From Pseudomonas cuatrocienegasensis (GTDB lineage Bacteria; Pseudomonadota; Gammaproteobacteria; Pseudomonadales; Pseudomonadaceae), in the NCBI RefSeq assembly GCF_900110925.1, contig NZ_FOFP01000006.1, forward strand, positions 194,602 through 258,601: DNA of 64,000 bases. The letters run 5' to 3'. Shown here piece by piece: positions 30,032-39,612 of the stretch. The position numbers and the translations under genes were made by a program. Under the pieces are notes generated by a model. It had not been told where the DNA came from and made no database searches. It was given only the letters and a program-made list of their open reading frames with translations. How positions within the stretch are numbered: position 1 is the first letter of the stretch; the number at the start of each line of letters is the position of its first letter.

Positions 30032-31663
30032 TCAGTCACCCAGCCGCCAGCCCGAGGTGATCGGGTAGCGGCGATCGCGACCAAAGCCGCGCTGAGTCAC
30101 CCGCACGCCCACTGCCGCCTGGCGACGCTTGTATTCGTTGAGGTCGACCAGACGCAGCACGCGGCGCACGGTCTCGGCCTCGAAGCCGGCGGCGATGATG
30201 GCATTGGCCGACAGGTCGTGCTCGATATACAGGCGCAGGATTTCGTCGAGTACCGGGTACGGCGGCAGGGAGTCTTCGTCCTTCTGGTCCGGCGCCAGCT
30301 CGGCAGATGGCGGCCGGTCGATAACCCGCTGCGGGATCACCAAACCAAGGCTGTTGCGGTATTCGCAGAGGCGAAAGACCAGGGTCTTGGGCACATCCTT
30401 GAGCACGTCGAAACCACCCGCCATGTCGCCGTAGAGCGTGGCGTAGCCCACCGCCATCTCGCTCTTGTTGCCAGTGGTCAGCACCAGATAGCCCTTCTTG
30501 TTGGAGATGGCCATCAGCAGCGTGCCACGGCAGCGTGCCTGCAGATTCTCCTCGGTGGTGTCACGGCCCATGCCTTCGAACACCGGCGCCAGGGTGCCCA
30601 TAAAGGCTTCGACCATCGCCGCAATCGGCAGCACGCGATAGACCACCCCGAGCGCCTTGGCTTCGGCCTCGGCATCATCCAGGCTCATTTGCGCGGTGTA
30701 GTGGTAAGGCATCATCACCGCCTCGACATGCTCGGCACCCAGCGCATCGACGGCCACGGCCAGGGTCAGTGCCGAGTCAATGCCGCCAGACAAGCCCAAT
30801 ACCACGCCCTTGAAGCCATTCTTGCGCACGTAATCACGCACCCCGACGACCAGCGCCTGGTACACGCTGGCTTCAATGCTCGCCAGCGGCGCGCAAGCGG
30901 CCCCCGGCACCTGCAGCGACGCTCCATCAATCTGCAGCTCTACGAGCTGCAAGCCTTCACTGAACGCCTCGCTGCGCTGCAGTACCTGGCCGTCGGCCGC
31001 CACCACGCAACTGCCGCCGTCAAATACCAGCTCATCCTGCCCACCGACCTGGTTGACATAGACCACCGGCATCGCACCTTCACGGGCGCGCGCGGCGAGG
31101 ATGGTTTCACGCTCGCGCTGCTTGTCGAGGTGAAACGGCGAGGCATTCAAGCTGAGCATCAGTTGGGCACCGGCGGCGCGGGCCTGGGCCATCGGCTCGG
31201 CAAACCAGATGTCTTCGCAGATGGTCACGGCAACCCGTACACCCTTGAGCGAGACCACACACGGCTGGTCACCGGCCTCGAAATAACGCTTCTCATCGAA
31301 CACCCGATAGTTGGGCAGCTTCTGCTTGTAATAGCGCGCTTGCACCTGGCCGTCGGCGATAAAGGCCGCGGCGTTATAACGCCGCTCGCCCTCCAGCCAG
31401 GGGAAACCCACCACCAGGGTGATGCCCTGGGTTTCTGCCTGCAGACGCTGCAGCCCCTGTTCGATACGCAGCTGCATGCTCGAGCGCAGCAGCAGGTCTT
31501 CCGGCGGATAGCCGCACAGGGTCAGCTCGGGGAACAGAATCAGGTCAGCCTGAAACTGATCGCGAGCCTCATGGGCCGCCGCGATAATGCGGTCGACATT
31601 ACCGTGCACATCACCGACACGCATGTTCAACTGGGCCATTACAACCCGCAGGGTCTGGCTCAA
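30032..31663 (-). CDS. nadE: Glutamine-dependent NAD+ synthetase
   Basis: A 543-residue two-domain enzyme converting deamido-NAD to NAD with glutamine. The N-terminal nitrilase-type glutaminase has Glu in FPELTLCGYP, Lys in KQKLPNYRVF and Cys in VTICEDIWF; the C-terminal synthetase has the ATP loop LGLSGGIDSALT. The start is a TTG at 31663 (reading SQTLRVVMAQLN after the initiator), selected because GGAGG lies seven bases upstream; the next ATG is inside the conserved first strand. It is convergent with bamD. Confidence 0.93.
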   Translation of the reverse strand: MSQTLRVVMAQLNMRVGDVHGNVDRIIAAAHEARDQFQADLILFPELTLCGYPPEDLLLRSSMQLRIEQGLQRLQAETQGITLVVGFPWLEGERRYNAAAFIADGQVQARYYKQKLPNYRVFDEKRYFEAGDQPCVVSLKGVRVAVTICEDIWFAEPMAQARAAGAQLMLSLNASPFHLDKQRERETILAARAREGAMPVVYVNQVGGQDELVFDGGSCVVAADGQVLQRSEAFSEGLQLVELQIDGASLQVPGAACAPLASIEASVYQALVVGVRDYVRKNGFKGVVLGLSGGIDSALTLAVAVDALGAEHVEAVMMPYHYTAQMSLDDAEAEAKALGVVYRVLPIAAMVEAFMGTLAPVFEGMGRDTTEENLQARCRGTLLMAISNKKGYLVLTTGNKSEMAVGYATLYGDMAGGFDVLKDVPKTLVFRLCEYRNSLGLVIPQRVIDRPPSAELAPDQKDEDSLPPYPVLDEILRLYIEHDLSANAIIAAGFEAETVRRVLRLVDLNEYKRRQAAVGVRVTQRGFGRDRRYPITSGWRLGD

Positions 31664-31761
31664 GCGCCACCTCCAGAAAAAACTCGTTTGCGACGCCAAG
31701 CGCTGTCGCGGCTTACTATCATTGTCCCGCATCGTCACCCGCGGAAACAACGCATAGCCGA

Positions 31762-31810
31762 GGGTCTGTTCCCATTTCGTTCGCGGCCGCGCCGAAACGA
31801 GAACAGACCC
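31762..31810. repeat. Family E inverted repeat
   Basis: GGGTCTGTTC ... GAACAGACCC with further pairing (TTTCG/CGAAA) and a GC-rich centre GCGGCCGC. A similar single arm, GGGTCTGTTAAC, is near 21194. It lies in the 219-base gap between nadE and the small gene at 31883. Confidence 0.65.
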
Positions 31811-31882
31811 TACGCTTTCGAGGCTGTGCGCTACCGACGCAGTTAGCTAAACTCGCCGCTCAATTCACCAGAAGAGCACACC

Positions 31883-32119
31883 ATGGGCCTGTTCCGCCTG
31901 CTAGTTATCATCGCCATCGTGGCCACTGCTGTCTGGCTCTGGCGTCGGTTCAGCAGCCGGCCCAAGGCTCAGCCGCCCCGGCAGGACGCGCCAGCGCCCA
32001 TGATACGCTGCGCCCATTGCGGCGTTCACGTCCCACGCGACCTGGCGATCAATCAGGATGAGCACTGGTACTGCAGCCAGGCGCACCTTGTGCAAGGCCC
32101 GGCCTCCGGTGGGCGCTGA
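31883..32119 (+). CDS. PP0621 family small membrane protein
   Basis: 78 residues: an N-terminal membrane helix (FRLLVIIAIVATAVWLW), a basic, proline-rich linker and a C-terminal zinc-ribbon-like part with CAHCG and YCSQAH. This is the PP0621 pattern found just ahead of pilS in Pseudomonas. Its end overlaps the GTG start of pilS by 11 bases, so translation is probably coupled. Function unknown. Confidence 0.85.
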   Translation: MGLFRLLVIIAIVATAVWLWRRFSSRPKAQPPRQDAPAPMIRCAHCGVHVPRDLAINQDEHWYCSQAHLVQGPASGGR

Positions 32120-33701
32120 CGCTCTCGCCCTGAGCGGGATACAGGGGCGGCGGGTCCTGCGGCTGTACCATCTATACCGGCTGACCATCGGCCTGGCGCT
32201 GGTGCTGCTGGTCTCCAGCGACCTGGACCAGCAGCTGCTCGACCTGCATCACCCCACACTATTTCGCAACGGCAGCTGGCTGTACCTGATACTGAATATC
32301 CTCGTGACCTTCACGGTCAGGCAGCCACGACGGCTGACCCAGGTGTTCAGCCTCGCCCTGGTCGATGTAATCCTGCTGGTCGGCCTGTTCTATGCCGCTG
32401 GCGGTACCCCTAGCGGCATCGGCAACCTGATCATCGTTGCAGTGGCCATCGCCAATATTCTGCTGCGCGGGCGGATCGGCCTACTGATCGCCGCGGTGGC
32501 GGCCATCGGCCTGATCTACCTGACCTTCTACCTCAGCCTCGCCAATCCGGCAGCCGCAGCCCAGTACGTACAAGCCGGCGCCCTGGGCGCACTGTGTTTC
32601 GCTGGGGCGCTGTTCGTCCAGGCCGCAACCCGCCGCCTGCAGCTTAGCGAGAGCCTGGCCGAGCAGCGTGCCGCCGACGTACGCAACCTCGAGACCCTCA
32701 ATGCGCTGATCATCGAGCGCATGCGCACCGGTATTCTGGTTCTGGATGACCAACACCGTGTGCTGCTGGCCAACCAGGGCGCCCTCACCCTGCTTGGTCG
32801 CGAGGCGCTGGCGGGGAAAATTCTCGACCCTCACGCGCCTGAGCTGATCAAACGCCTGCAACACTGGCTACACAACCCGACCCTGCGCCCCGCCAACCTG
32901 AAACCCCATGCGGACGGCCCGATGCTGCAGCCCAGTTTTATCCCGCTGCAAGGCGCCGAACAGCGGCACATCCTGGTGTTTCTCGACGATATCTCGCAGA
33001 TCGCCCAGCAGGCCCAGCAGCTCAAGCTCGCCGCCCTCGGCCGCCTGACCGCCGGCATCGCTCACGAGATTCGCAACCCGCTCGGCGCCATCAGCCACGC
33101 CGCCCAGTTACTGCAGGAATCGGAAGACCTCGCCGGCCCCGACCAGCGCCTCGCACAGATCATTCAGGACCATTCGCGGCGCATGAACCTGGTTATCGAA
33201 AACGTGCTGCAACTGTCGCGACGACGCCAGGCTGAACCGCAGTTGCTCGATCTCAAATACTGGCTGCACCGCTTCGCCAGCGAATTCCGAAGCGCCGCCC
33301 CCGCCAATCAGCAACTGCACCTGGAGACCCAGGCCGGCACCCTGCAAACGCGTATGGATCCACACCAGCTGAACCAGGTGCTGACCAACCTGGTGCAGAA
33401 CGGCCTGCGCTACAGCGCTCAGCACAACGCACTGGGCCAGGTCTGGCTAAGGCTGTTTCGCGACCCCGAGAGCGACCTGCCGGTGCTCGAAGTGCTGGAT
33501 GACGGTATCGGCGTGCCAGATGAGCAGGTCCAGCATATTTTCGAGCCCTTCTACACTACCGAGAACAAGGGCACCGGCCTTGGCCTGTATATCTCCCGCG
33601 AACTGTGCGAAAGCAACCAGGCCCGCCTTGATTACAAACCCCGTGAAAGTGGCGGCAGCTGCTTTCGCGTCACCTTCGCCCACCCGCGCAAACTGAGCTG
33701 A
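32109..33701 (+). CDS. pilS: PilS sensor histidine kinase of type IV pilus control
   Basis: A 530-residue inner-membrane kinase, the same length as P. aeruginosa PilS. Six hydrophobic helices in the first roughly 190 residues sense pilin level in the membrane; a PAS-like domain follows (about 195-300), then the H-box GIAHEIRNPLGAI with His319, N-box LVQNGLRYS and G-boxes DDGIGV and GTGLGLYIS. The GTG start at 32109 is chosen because it gives the family N-terminus ahead of QGRRVLRLYHLYRLT. It phosphorylates PilR, which activates the pilin gene with sigma-54. Confidence 0.96.
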   Translation: MGADALALSGIQGRRVLRLYHLYRLTIGLALVLLVSSDLDQQLLDLHHPTLFRNGSWLYLILNILVTFTVRQPRRLTQVFSLALVDVILLVGLFYAAGGTPSGIGNLIIVAVAIANILLRGRIGLLIAAVAAIGLIYLTFYLSLANPAAAAQYVQAGALGALCFAGALFVQAATRRLQLSESLAEQRAADVRNLETLNALIIERMRTGILVLDDQHRVLLANQGALTLLGREALAGKILDPHAPELIKRLQHWLHNPTLRPANLKPHADGPMLQPSFIPLQGAEQRHILVFLDDISQIAQQAQQLKLAALGRLTAGIAHEIRNPLGAISHAAQLLQESEDLAGPDQRLAQIIQDHSRRMNLVIENVLQLSRRRQAEPQLLDLKYWLHRFASEFRSAAPANQQLHLETQAGTLQTRMDPHQLNQVLTNLVQNGLRYSAQHNALGQVWLRLFRDPESDLPVLEVLDDGIGVPDEQVQHIFEPFYTTENKGTGLGLYISRELCESNQARLDYKPRESGGSCFRVTFAHPRKLS

Positions 33702-33703
33702 CC

Positions 33704-35041
33704 ATGACCCGCCAGAGAGCCCTGATCGTCGATGACGAACCCGATATCCGCGAACTCCTGGAGATCACCCTCGGGCGCATGAAGCTCGACACGCGCAGCG
33801 CGCGCAACGTCAAAGAAGCGCGCGAATGGCTGGCCCGCGAGCCATTCGATCTGTGCCTGACCGACATGCGCCTGCCCGATGGCACCGGCCTGGATCTGGT
33901 CCAGCACATTCTGCTGCGCCACCCGCAGGTGCCGGTCGCGATGATTACCGCGTATGGCAGCCTCGACACGGCGGTCAACGCCCTCAAGGCGGGGGCTTTC
34001 GACTTTCTGACCAAACCGGTTGACCTCACTCGCCTGCGCGAACTGGTCGCCACCGCCCTGCGCCTGCGTAACAGTGACGGCGCCGAAATGCCGGTGGACA
34101 GCCGCTTGCTCGGCGACTCCCCGCCCATGCAGGCGCTGCGCAAGCAGATCCTCAAACTCGCACGCAGCCAGGCACCGGTGTATATCAGTGGTGAGTCTGG
34201 CAGCGGCAAGGAGCTGGTCGCCCGACTGATTCACGAACAGGGCGCCCGCACCGAGCAGCCATTCGTCCCGGTGAACTGCGGTGCCATTCCCTCAGAGCTG
34301 ATGGAGAGCGAATTCTTCGGCCACAAGAAAGGCAGCTTCACCGGTGCCATCGAAGACAAGCAGGGCCTGTTCCAGGCCGCCAATGGCGGCACCCTGTTTC
34401 TCGACGAGGTCGCCGACCTGCCGCTGCCGATGCAGGTCAAGCTGCTACGGGCGATCCAGGAAAAGGCCGTGCGCACGGTCGGCGGGCAACAGGAGATCGT
34501 CGTCGACGTGCGCATCCTCTGCGCCACCCACAAAGACCTGGCCGCCGAAGTCGCCGCCGGGCGCTTCCGCCAGGATCTCTATTACCGTCTCAATGTCATC
34601 GAGTTACGCGTACCGCCGCTGCGCGAGCGCCGCGAAGACATCGTCCAGCTGGCCGACGCCATGCTCCGCCGCCTGGCCGAAGGCGCCGGGCTAAGCCCTG
34701 CCAAACTGGATCCCGAGGCCCTGGAGAAACTCAAGAGCTACCGTTTTCCCGGCAACGTGCGCGAACTGGAAAACATGCTCGAACGCGCCTACACGCTCTG
34801 CGAAAACGACCGCATCAGTGCCTGCGACCTGCGCCTGGCGGACGCTTCGGGTGCCGGCGAGGGTAACGAAACCAGTCTGGCGAATATCGACAATATCGAA
34901 GACTACCTAGAGACCATCGAGCGCAACCTGATCATGCAGGCCCTGGAAGAAACCCGCTGGAACCGCACCGCCGCCGCCCAACGCCTGGGCTTGAGCTTTC
35001 GCTCCATGCGCTACCGCCTGAAAAAGCTCGGCATTGACTGA
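33704..35041 (+). CDS. pilR: PilR sigma-54 response regulator
   Basis: A 445-residue NtrC-type activator of pilA and related genes. The receiver has Asp54 (LTDMRLPDG); the AAA+ domain has GESGSGKEL, the sigma-54-contact loop in the form GSFTGA (as in known PilR, instead of GAFTGA) and [12 protein letters not shown]; a Fis-type helix-turn-helix ends the protein ([20 protein letters not shown]). It follows pilS after two bases. The pilA gene itself is not in this window. Confidence 0.96.
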   Translation: MTRQRALIVDDEPDIRELLEITLGRMKLDTRSARNVKEAREWLAREPFDLCLTDMRLPDGTGLDLVQHILLRHPQVPVAMITAYGSLDTAVNALKAGAFDFLTKPVDLTRLRELVATALRLRNSDGAEMPVDSRLLGDSPPMQALRKQILKLARSQAPVYISGESGSGKELVARLIHEQGARTEQPFVPVNCGAIPSELMESEFFGHKKGSFTGAIEDKQGLFQAANGGTLFLDEVADLPLPMQVKLLRAIQEKAVRTVGGQQEIVVDVRILCATHKDLAAEVAAGRFRQDLYYRLNVIELRVPPLRERREDIVQLADAMLRRLAEGAGLSPAKLDPEALEKLKSYRFPGNVRELENMLERAYTLCENDRISACDLRLADASGAGEGNETSLANIDNIEDYLETIERNLIMQALEETRWNRTAAAQRLGLSFRSMRYRLKKLGID

Positions 35042-35103
35042 GCAGCCCAACTACCGTGTAGAAGCCTACGCCACAGTCCGAGGGGCCTCCACATAGCCCC
35101 TCT

Positions 35104-35188
35104 GTAGGAGCGAAGGGGGCGCCTAGCCTTTATTCGCGATAATCACGGCGCAATCTCGAACAAAGGCCAGCCCCCCTTCGCCCTTACA
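35104..35188. repeat. Family B palindrome, expanded copy
   Basis: GTAGGAGCGAAGGGGGC...TTATTCGCGAT at the left and, inverted, the arm CCCCCCTTCGCCCTTAC at the right. It is the family B unit with about 14 extra bases inserted. It lies in the 211-base gap between convergent pilR and thiO. Confidence 0.65.
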
Positions 35189-35252
35189 CACGCCTAATCA
35201 GCGCTGCGACAGCCGGTTGGAACTAATAGCCGATGCTGGTTTATAGCCCAAC

Positions 35253-36350
35253 TCAGCCGAGCCGCCCTGCAGGCGAATAAGGCGTCGGATCAATAATCGG
35301 TTCACGCCCCGCCATCAGGTCAGCCAATAACTGACAAGACGCCGGCGCCAGCACCAAGCCATTGCGGTAATGACCACAGTTTAGCCACAGCCCCTCATAA
35401 CCCGGCAGCGCTCCAATAAAAGGAATGTCCTCGGGCGACCCTGGCCGCAGCCCCGCCCAATGCCCCACTACCTCAGCATCGGCCAACGCCGGCAACAGCT
35501 CGATTGCCGAAGCGCGAAGGCTGGCCAACGCCTGCTCGGTCGGTGTCTTGTCGAAGCCAGCGTGCTCCAGGGTACTACCGACCAGCACATGACCATCGCG
35601 CCGCGGAATCGCATAGCGCCCCTTGGCCAGCACCATACTCGGCAAAAAATCCTCGGCACACTTGAACAGAATCATCTGCCCCTTCACCGGCTCCACCGGC
35701 AGCTTCAGCCCCAAGGTCGCCAGCAACTCACCACTCCAGGCGCCGGCAGCCAGTACCACGCGCTGCGCACGAATCTCGCCGGCGGCAGTAGTGACGCCGC
35801 AAATCAGCCCACCTTCCTGAATAAAACCAGTAACCGGACAGTGCTCACGCAACGTTACGTTCGGCATTGCCAGCAATGCCGCACGCAATGCCTTGACCAA
35901 TCGCGGGTTACGCACATTGGCCACACCTGGCATATGGATAGCGCGCTCAAAGCCCGGTCCCAGCACCGGCACCCGCTGGTGTACCTCGAGGATATCCACC
36001 GCCCGCAACACCCGCCCTTCGCGCGCGGCCCAGGCCAGCGCCTGGGCCTCGTCATCCAGATCCAGCCAGTAGAGGCCAGAGGCATGCACCTCGGGATCAA
36101 TCCCGGTCGCCGCCAGCAACAGCTTGCCGAAACCCGGATAGAAATCCTGCGACCAGTGCGCCAGCGCCGTTACCGCAGCGCCGTACCGCCAGGGATAAAG
36201 CGGCGAAACAATACCGCCGCCAGCCCAGGAGGATTCCTTACCTAAAGAGTGCTCCTCAAGCAAATGAATAGCTGCACCACTTCTCGCAAGCAATAGTGTG
36301 GAAAGCATGCCAATGGCACCGCCCCCCACCACCAGAACATCTTTCGACAT
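35253..36350 (-). CDS. thiO: FAD-dependent glycine/D-amino acid oxidase (ThiO-like)
   Basis: A 365-residue flavoprotein of the DAO family. The dinucleotide-binding GxGxxG motif is VVGGGAIGML at the N-terminus, and the C-terminal AGLRPGSPEDIPFIG ... GHYRNGLVLAP is typical of glycine oxidases that make the iminoglycine for thiazole (thiamine) synthesis. No other thiamine gene is nearby; PAO1 has the same gene between pilR and fimT (PA4548). GGGAGG precedes the ATG at 36350. Substrate could be another D-amino acid or sarcosine. Confidence 0.85.
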   Translation of the reverse strand: MSKDVLVVGGGAIGMLSTLLLARSGAAIHLLEEHSLGKESSWAGGGIVSPLYPWRYGAAVTALAHWSQDFYPGFGKLLLAATGIDPEVHASGLYWLDLDDEAQALAWAAREGRVLRAVDILEVHQRVPVLGPGFERAIHMPGVANVRNPRLVKALRAALLAMPNVTLREHCPVTGFIQEGGLICGVTTAAGEIRAQRVVLAAGAWSGELLATLGLKLPVEPVKGQMILFKCAEDFLPSMVLAKGRYAIPRRDGHVLVGSTLEHAGFDKTPTEQALASLRASAIELLPALADAEVVGHWAGLRPGSPEDIPFIGALPGYEGLWLNCGHYRNGLVLAPASCQLLADLMAGREPIIDPTPYSPAGRLG

Positions 36351-36429
36351 CGAACCTCCCACTTGCCCTTTCCATTTCAAAGGTCTAAACCTTTCAACAC
36401 CAGGACGGTAAACATGCAAGGATGCATAT

Positions 36430-36933
36430 ATGCGCCACTATCAACAATGGGCCTTCAGCCTGCCAGAGCTCCTCATAACCCTCACCGTTTTCACCATTTT
36501 GGCGAGTATTGCAGTTCCCCACACGGCTCAGTTGATCGAAAAGAACCGACAACAGGCTTCCGGAGATCTGCTACTGCGAAGCCTACAAATTGCCAGAGCC
36601 AAAGCGATTGCCGAGAAAAGAACTGTTCTGCTCTGCCCCTCATCCAGTGTCGAGTGCATGGAGGATTGGAATGAGGGCTGGATCCTGAAGTCACCAGCAA
36701 GCAACGAAGTACTGAGCCGAGACAAAATCTCCGAACCTAACAGCACACTCCGCTGGACAGGCTATCGGAAAGAGATTCTATTCAGGAGAGACGGCACCAG
36801 TCCTACGGGAAACGGCCGCTTCTTCCTATGCACCCAACACGGATTGGCATGGCAGTTAATCATTAACCGACAGGGCCGTATTCGAAGGTCCGAGCCAAAG
36901 GAAGACCTCACGGATGCGCATCGTTGCAACTGA
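36430..36933 (+). CDS. fimT: FimT, GspH-type minor pseudopilin
   Basis: 167 residues with a short leader, then FSLPELLITLTVFTILASIA: the type IV prepilin helix with Glu at +5. The residue before the cleavage site is Ala (QQWA/FSLPE) rather than the usual Gly, which PilD-type peptidases tolerate less well. The remainder is a GspH/FimT C-terminal domain with Cys pairs. In related bacteria FimT binds DNA during natural transformation. First gene of the minor-pilin cluster; base composition is lower in GC than its left neighbours. Confidence 0.85.
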   Translation: MRHYQQWAFSLPELLITLTVFTILASIAVPHTAQLIEKNRQQASGDLLLRSLQIARAKAIAEKRTVLLCPSSSVECMEDWNEGWILKSPASNEVLSRDKISEPNSTLRWTGYRKEILFRRDGTSPTGNGRFFLCTQHGLAWQLIINRQGRIRRSEPKEDLTDAHRCN

Positions 36934-37084
36934 TAATCTGCGACGCAAGGCAGCGTGACCCAGAGCACACAACCGCGCAATAGACAACCGACCGTCTCCC
37001 CAGAGAAGCCAACCGTCACGCTGCGCAGGACTTCCATGCCCCTTGTCGGCCATCATCCACTCAAAGTTAGGAGTGGAGTCAATC

Positions 37085-37567
37085 ATGCCGGACAAAACGA
37101 ACACGAGCGGATTCACCTTGGTCGAGTTGATGGTCGTCATCGCGCTGCTCGCTATCGTTGCGCTGATCGCAGCGCCAAGCTTCACCGACATGATCGAGCG
37201 CAATCGTCTGCAAAGCCAGGCAGAAGAACTCAAGTCTTTTCTTATCTATGCACGGGGCGAAGCAGTAACCCTAAGATCAACCATTACTGTCGAGACAGAT
37301 GACGAAGAAGCTTGGGTAGTTGAGCGAGGCGGCACCATCATTCGCCAGTTCGAGCAAAACCCTGACCTGGTAACCATACGCTCAAGTACAGAGACCATAA
37401 CCTTCAGAGGTAATGGTACTGCGACCGCAGCGACTTTCACTGTTTGCCACGACGACGACCCTGATCGAGGCTACTTCCTAGAAATTCAAGCTAGCGGCGC
37501 AACCAACTTATACCTGCCGGGGGAAAAGGATGCCAATCATACAGATCTCGATAGTTGCACCTTGTGA
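37085..37567 (+). CDS. fimU: FimU minor pilin
   Basis: 160 residues, leader ending TNTSG, then FTLVELMVVIALLAIVALIA with Glu5, and a GspH-like domain with a C-terminal Cys pair (CHDDD; DSCTL). FimU couples the PilVWX-PilY1 tip complex to the pilus fibre. The ATG at 37085 gives a leader of normal length; an upstream start is open but unrelated. It is followed by pilV with an 8-base gap. Confidence 0.9.
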   Translation: MPDKTNTSGFTLVELMVVIALLAIVALIAAPSFTDMIERNRLQSQAEELKSFLIYARGEAVTLRSTITVETDDEEAWVVERGGTIIRQFEQNPDLVTIRSSTETITFRGNGTATAATFTVCHDDDPDRGYFLEIQASGATNLYLPGEKDANHTDLDSCTL

Positions 37568-37575
37568 GGATGCGT

Positions 37576-38133
37576 ATGAGCAATAACCAAGGTTTCAGCC
37601 TCATTGAGGTACTTGTAGCTCTTCTGCTAACCACCATTGGTGTTCTCGGCATGGTTGCCTTGCAAGGACGAAGCATTCAGTACACACAGGATTCAGTACA
37701 GCGTAATACGGCCGTTTCGCTGACCAACGAACTGATCGAAATAATCCGAGCGAATCCGCAAGAGCTCTACAACTCGCCGGCCCCGAAATTCCCGGTTAAT
37801 AGTGGAATGAAAGAAAGCTCTCTGTTTTACAAAGAGAAAGGTGAAGGCTTCACAGACCGCGAAGAGTGCGTCACCACTACAACGCGCCTTGCTGAAACGC
37901 CGAAAGAGCAACGCGACTGCTGGGCCGATAAGGCCGAAGCGATACTGCCTGGCGGAGCAGCTTTGTTCGAGAGTGAGGTCAGTATCTGCCGTAGCTCAAG
38001 CCCCGGTGATTGTGACGACGCAGGCTCCATGCTCGAAATCCGTCTTGCTTGGCAGGTCCGTGACAGAGCATGCCTAGATGCTGGCGACCCAGATGCCACC
38101 GTATGCACCTACACCGTTCGGGTAGAACCATGA
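37576..38133 (+). CDS. pilV: PilV minor pilin
   Basis: 185 residues, leader SNNQG then FSLIEVLVALLLTTIGVLGM. It belongs to the tip-priming minor pilins of type IV pili. GAGGA seven bases upstream selects the ATG at 37576 over the one at 37570. It has four to six cysteines in the globular part. Its stop overlaps the pilW start as ATGA. Confidence 0.9.
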   Translation: MSNNQGFSLIEVLVALLLTTIGVLGMVALQGRSIQYTQDSVQRNTAVSLTNELIEIIRANPQELYNSPAPKFPVNSGMKESSLFYKEKGEGFTDREECVTTTTRLAETPKEQRDCWADKAEAILPGGAALFESEVSICRSSSPGDCDDAGSMLEIRLAWQVRDRACLDAGDPDATVCTYTVRVEP

Positions 38134-38978
38134 ATACAGTTAAACCCCAGTTTGGTCTTTCGCTTATCGAGCTACTGATCGCGTTGGCGATTAGCAGCCT
38201 GCTGATCCTTGGTATTACCCAAGTCTATATCGACAACAAGCGTAACTATGTCTTCCAGCAGAACCAGGCTGGAAATCTAGAAAATAGTCGCTTTGCCAGC
38301 TTGATGCTCAATGAATATCTTGGAAAAGCAGGATATCGACGCGATCCTGTCATCCTGATTGAAGAAGCTTTTCCTGACAGAAGCGCCAGCGGTGATTGCC
38401 AAGCATTCGGCGCCGGCCACTCCATTACGGGGCTGGCCCCGAACGTAGGTATAGGCTTTTGCATTCGCTACCAGCCGAAAATCAGCGGCGAACTGGATTG
38501 CCAAGGTGCAGCCAGTGCAAGTTTCGATGACACTGTGGCTTTTTCATCCCCACCAACTTCCAGCCTAATAATATTGGCATTCAAGTATGCCCCCAGCACA
38601 GATAACGAACTCCCAAACGGCCGCCTACTCTGCAAGAGCCTAAATGTTTCGTCCCCACAGTACGGCGAACTGCTACGCGGGATAGCCGATATGCGCGTGG
38701 ATTTTGGAATCGGTAATTCTGACATTCTAGAAAAAAAAATCTCAGGTTTTGTTCCTCAATCAGACTGGACGGCAGCAAACGGTGCAATCCGAAGCGTACG
38801 CTACTCATTACTGATGGCCAGCCGAAGCGGTCAACGCGATAGCGATGACTCGAAAATCCTAGACGACTGGCTGGCAACTGCGGCGACGGACGATAAGACG
38901 CGCCTGCAAGACGCTGACAACCGACATTTGTATCAAGTAACCAGTAGCACCCAGACCGTCAGGAACCTTATGCCATGA
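38130..38978 (+). CDS. pilW: PilW minor pilin
   Basis: 282 residues, leader ending KPQFG then LSLIELLIALAISSLLILGI: Glu5 is present, but the first mature residue is Leu instead of Phe. The large globular domain suits a GspJ/PilW-type minor pilin in the tip complex. Translational coupling on both sides (ATGA with pilV and with pilX). Confidence 0.9.
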   Translation: MNTVKPQFGLSLIELLIALAISSLLILGITQVYIDNKRNYVFQQNQAGNLENSRFASLMLNEYLGKAGYRRDPVILIEEAFPDRSASGDCQAFGAGHSITGLAPNVGIGFCIRYQPKISGELDCQGAASASFDDTVAFSSPPTSSLIILAFKYAPSTDNELPNGRLLCKSLNVSSPQYGELLRGIADMRVDFGIGNSDILEKKISGFVPQSDWTAANGAIRSVRYSLLMASRSGQRDSDDSKILDDWLATAATDDKTRLQDADNRHLYQVTSSTQTVRNLMP

Positions 38979-39601
38979 CAGCCATTACTTATCAAAAGCA
39001 AAGGGGTGCAGTTTTATTTATCGCCCTCATTATGTTACTTGTTCTGACATTGCTGGCAATCAATAGCATGCGAGGCGTAACACTGGAAACACGTATCACT
39101 GCAAATCGCGCTCAAGAAACAAAGTTAATCAACGTCGCCGATGCTGCGCTGCGCGAAGCCGAGTTCCGCTACTACGGTCCGGGCAATATTCCCGACAAGC
39201 TTGAGCCAAAGGCAGCCAACTGCAGCACGGATAACACATTGAACGTAAATGGCATTAACAAGCCATGCCTTCTTGCTATCCAGACCAGCAACCTACTCGA
39301 CTTTGTGAATCATCCTGAAGGTGCAAGTGAAGACTACCTCGGCGATGACTCATCGGGAGGCCTGCTTTGGATGCCCTATCGCGGCACCGATGCCCAGGAG
39401 ACTACGCAAGCGAGCGCACAGGCAGACGCCCACTGGAACAGCATCCAAGCTGGCGAAGCAGGTAATGCGGCAGTCAACGCCGAATACGGGATGGTTGCTG
39501 AGGGCCAGGGCACCTATTTCTATATGAATAATGGCAAGGCTGGAGAAACGCTGTTTTTGCAGTCAACGAACGCCAATATCTACCTTGGCATCAACAATTG
39601 A
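38975..39601 (+). CDS. pilX: PilX minor pilin
   Basis: 208 residues, leader ending KQRG then AVLFIALIMLLVLTLLAINS, a PilX/GspK-like start without Glu at +5, as in tip pseudopilins that are the last subunits. The rest matches PilX family (TRITANRAQETKLINVADAALREAE has the PilX pattern; shown in part). It joins PilW and PilY1 at the fibre tip. Start overlaps the pilW stop. Confidence 0.9.
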   Translation: MTAITYQKQRGAVLFIALIMLLVLTLLAINSMRGVTLETRITANRAQETKLINVADAALREAEFRYYGPGNIPDKLEPKAANCSTDNTLNVNGINKPCLLAIQTSNLLDFVNHPEGASEDYLGDDSSGGLLWMPYRGTDAQETTQASAQADAHWNSIQAGEAGNAAVNAEYGMVAEGQGTYFYMNNGKAGETLFLQSTNANIYLGINN

Positions 39602-39612
39602 GCGCCGATATC

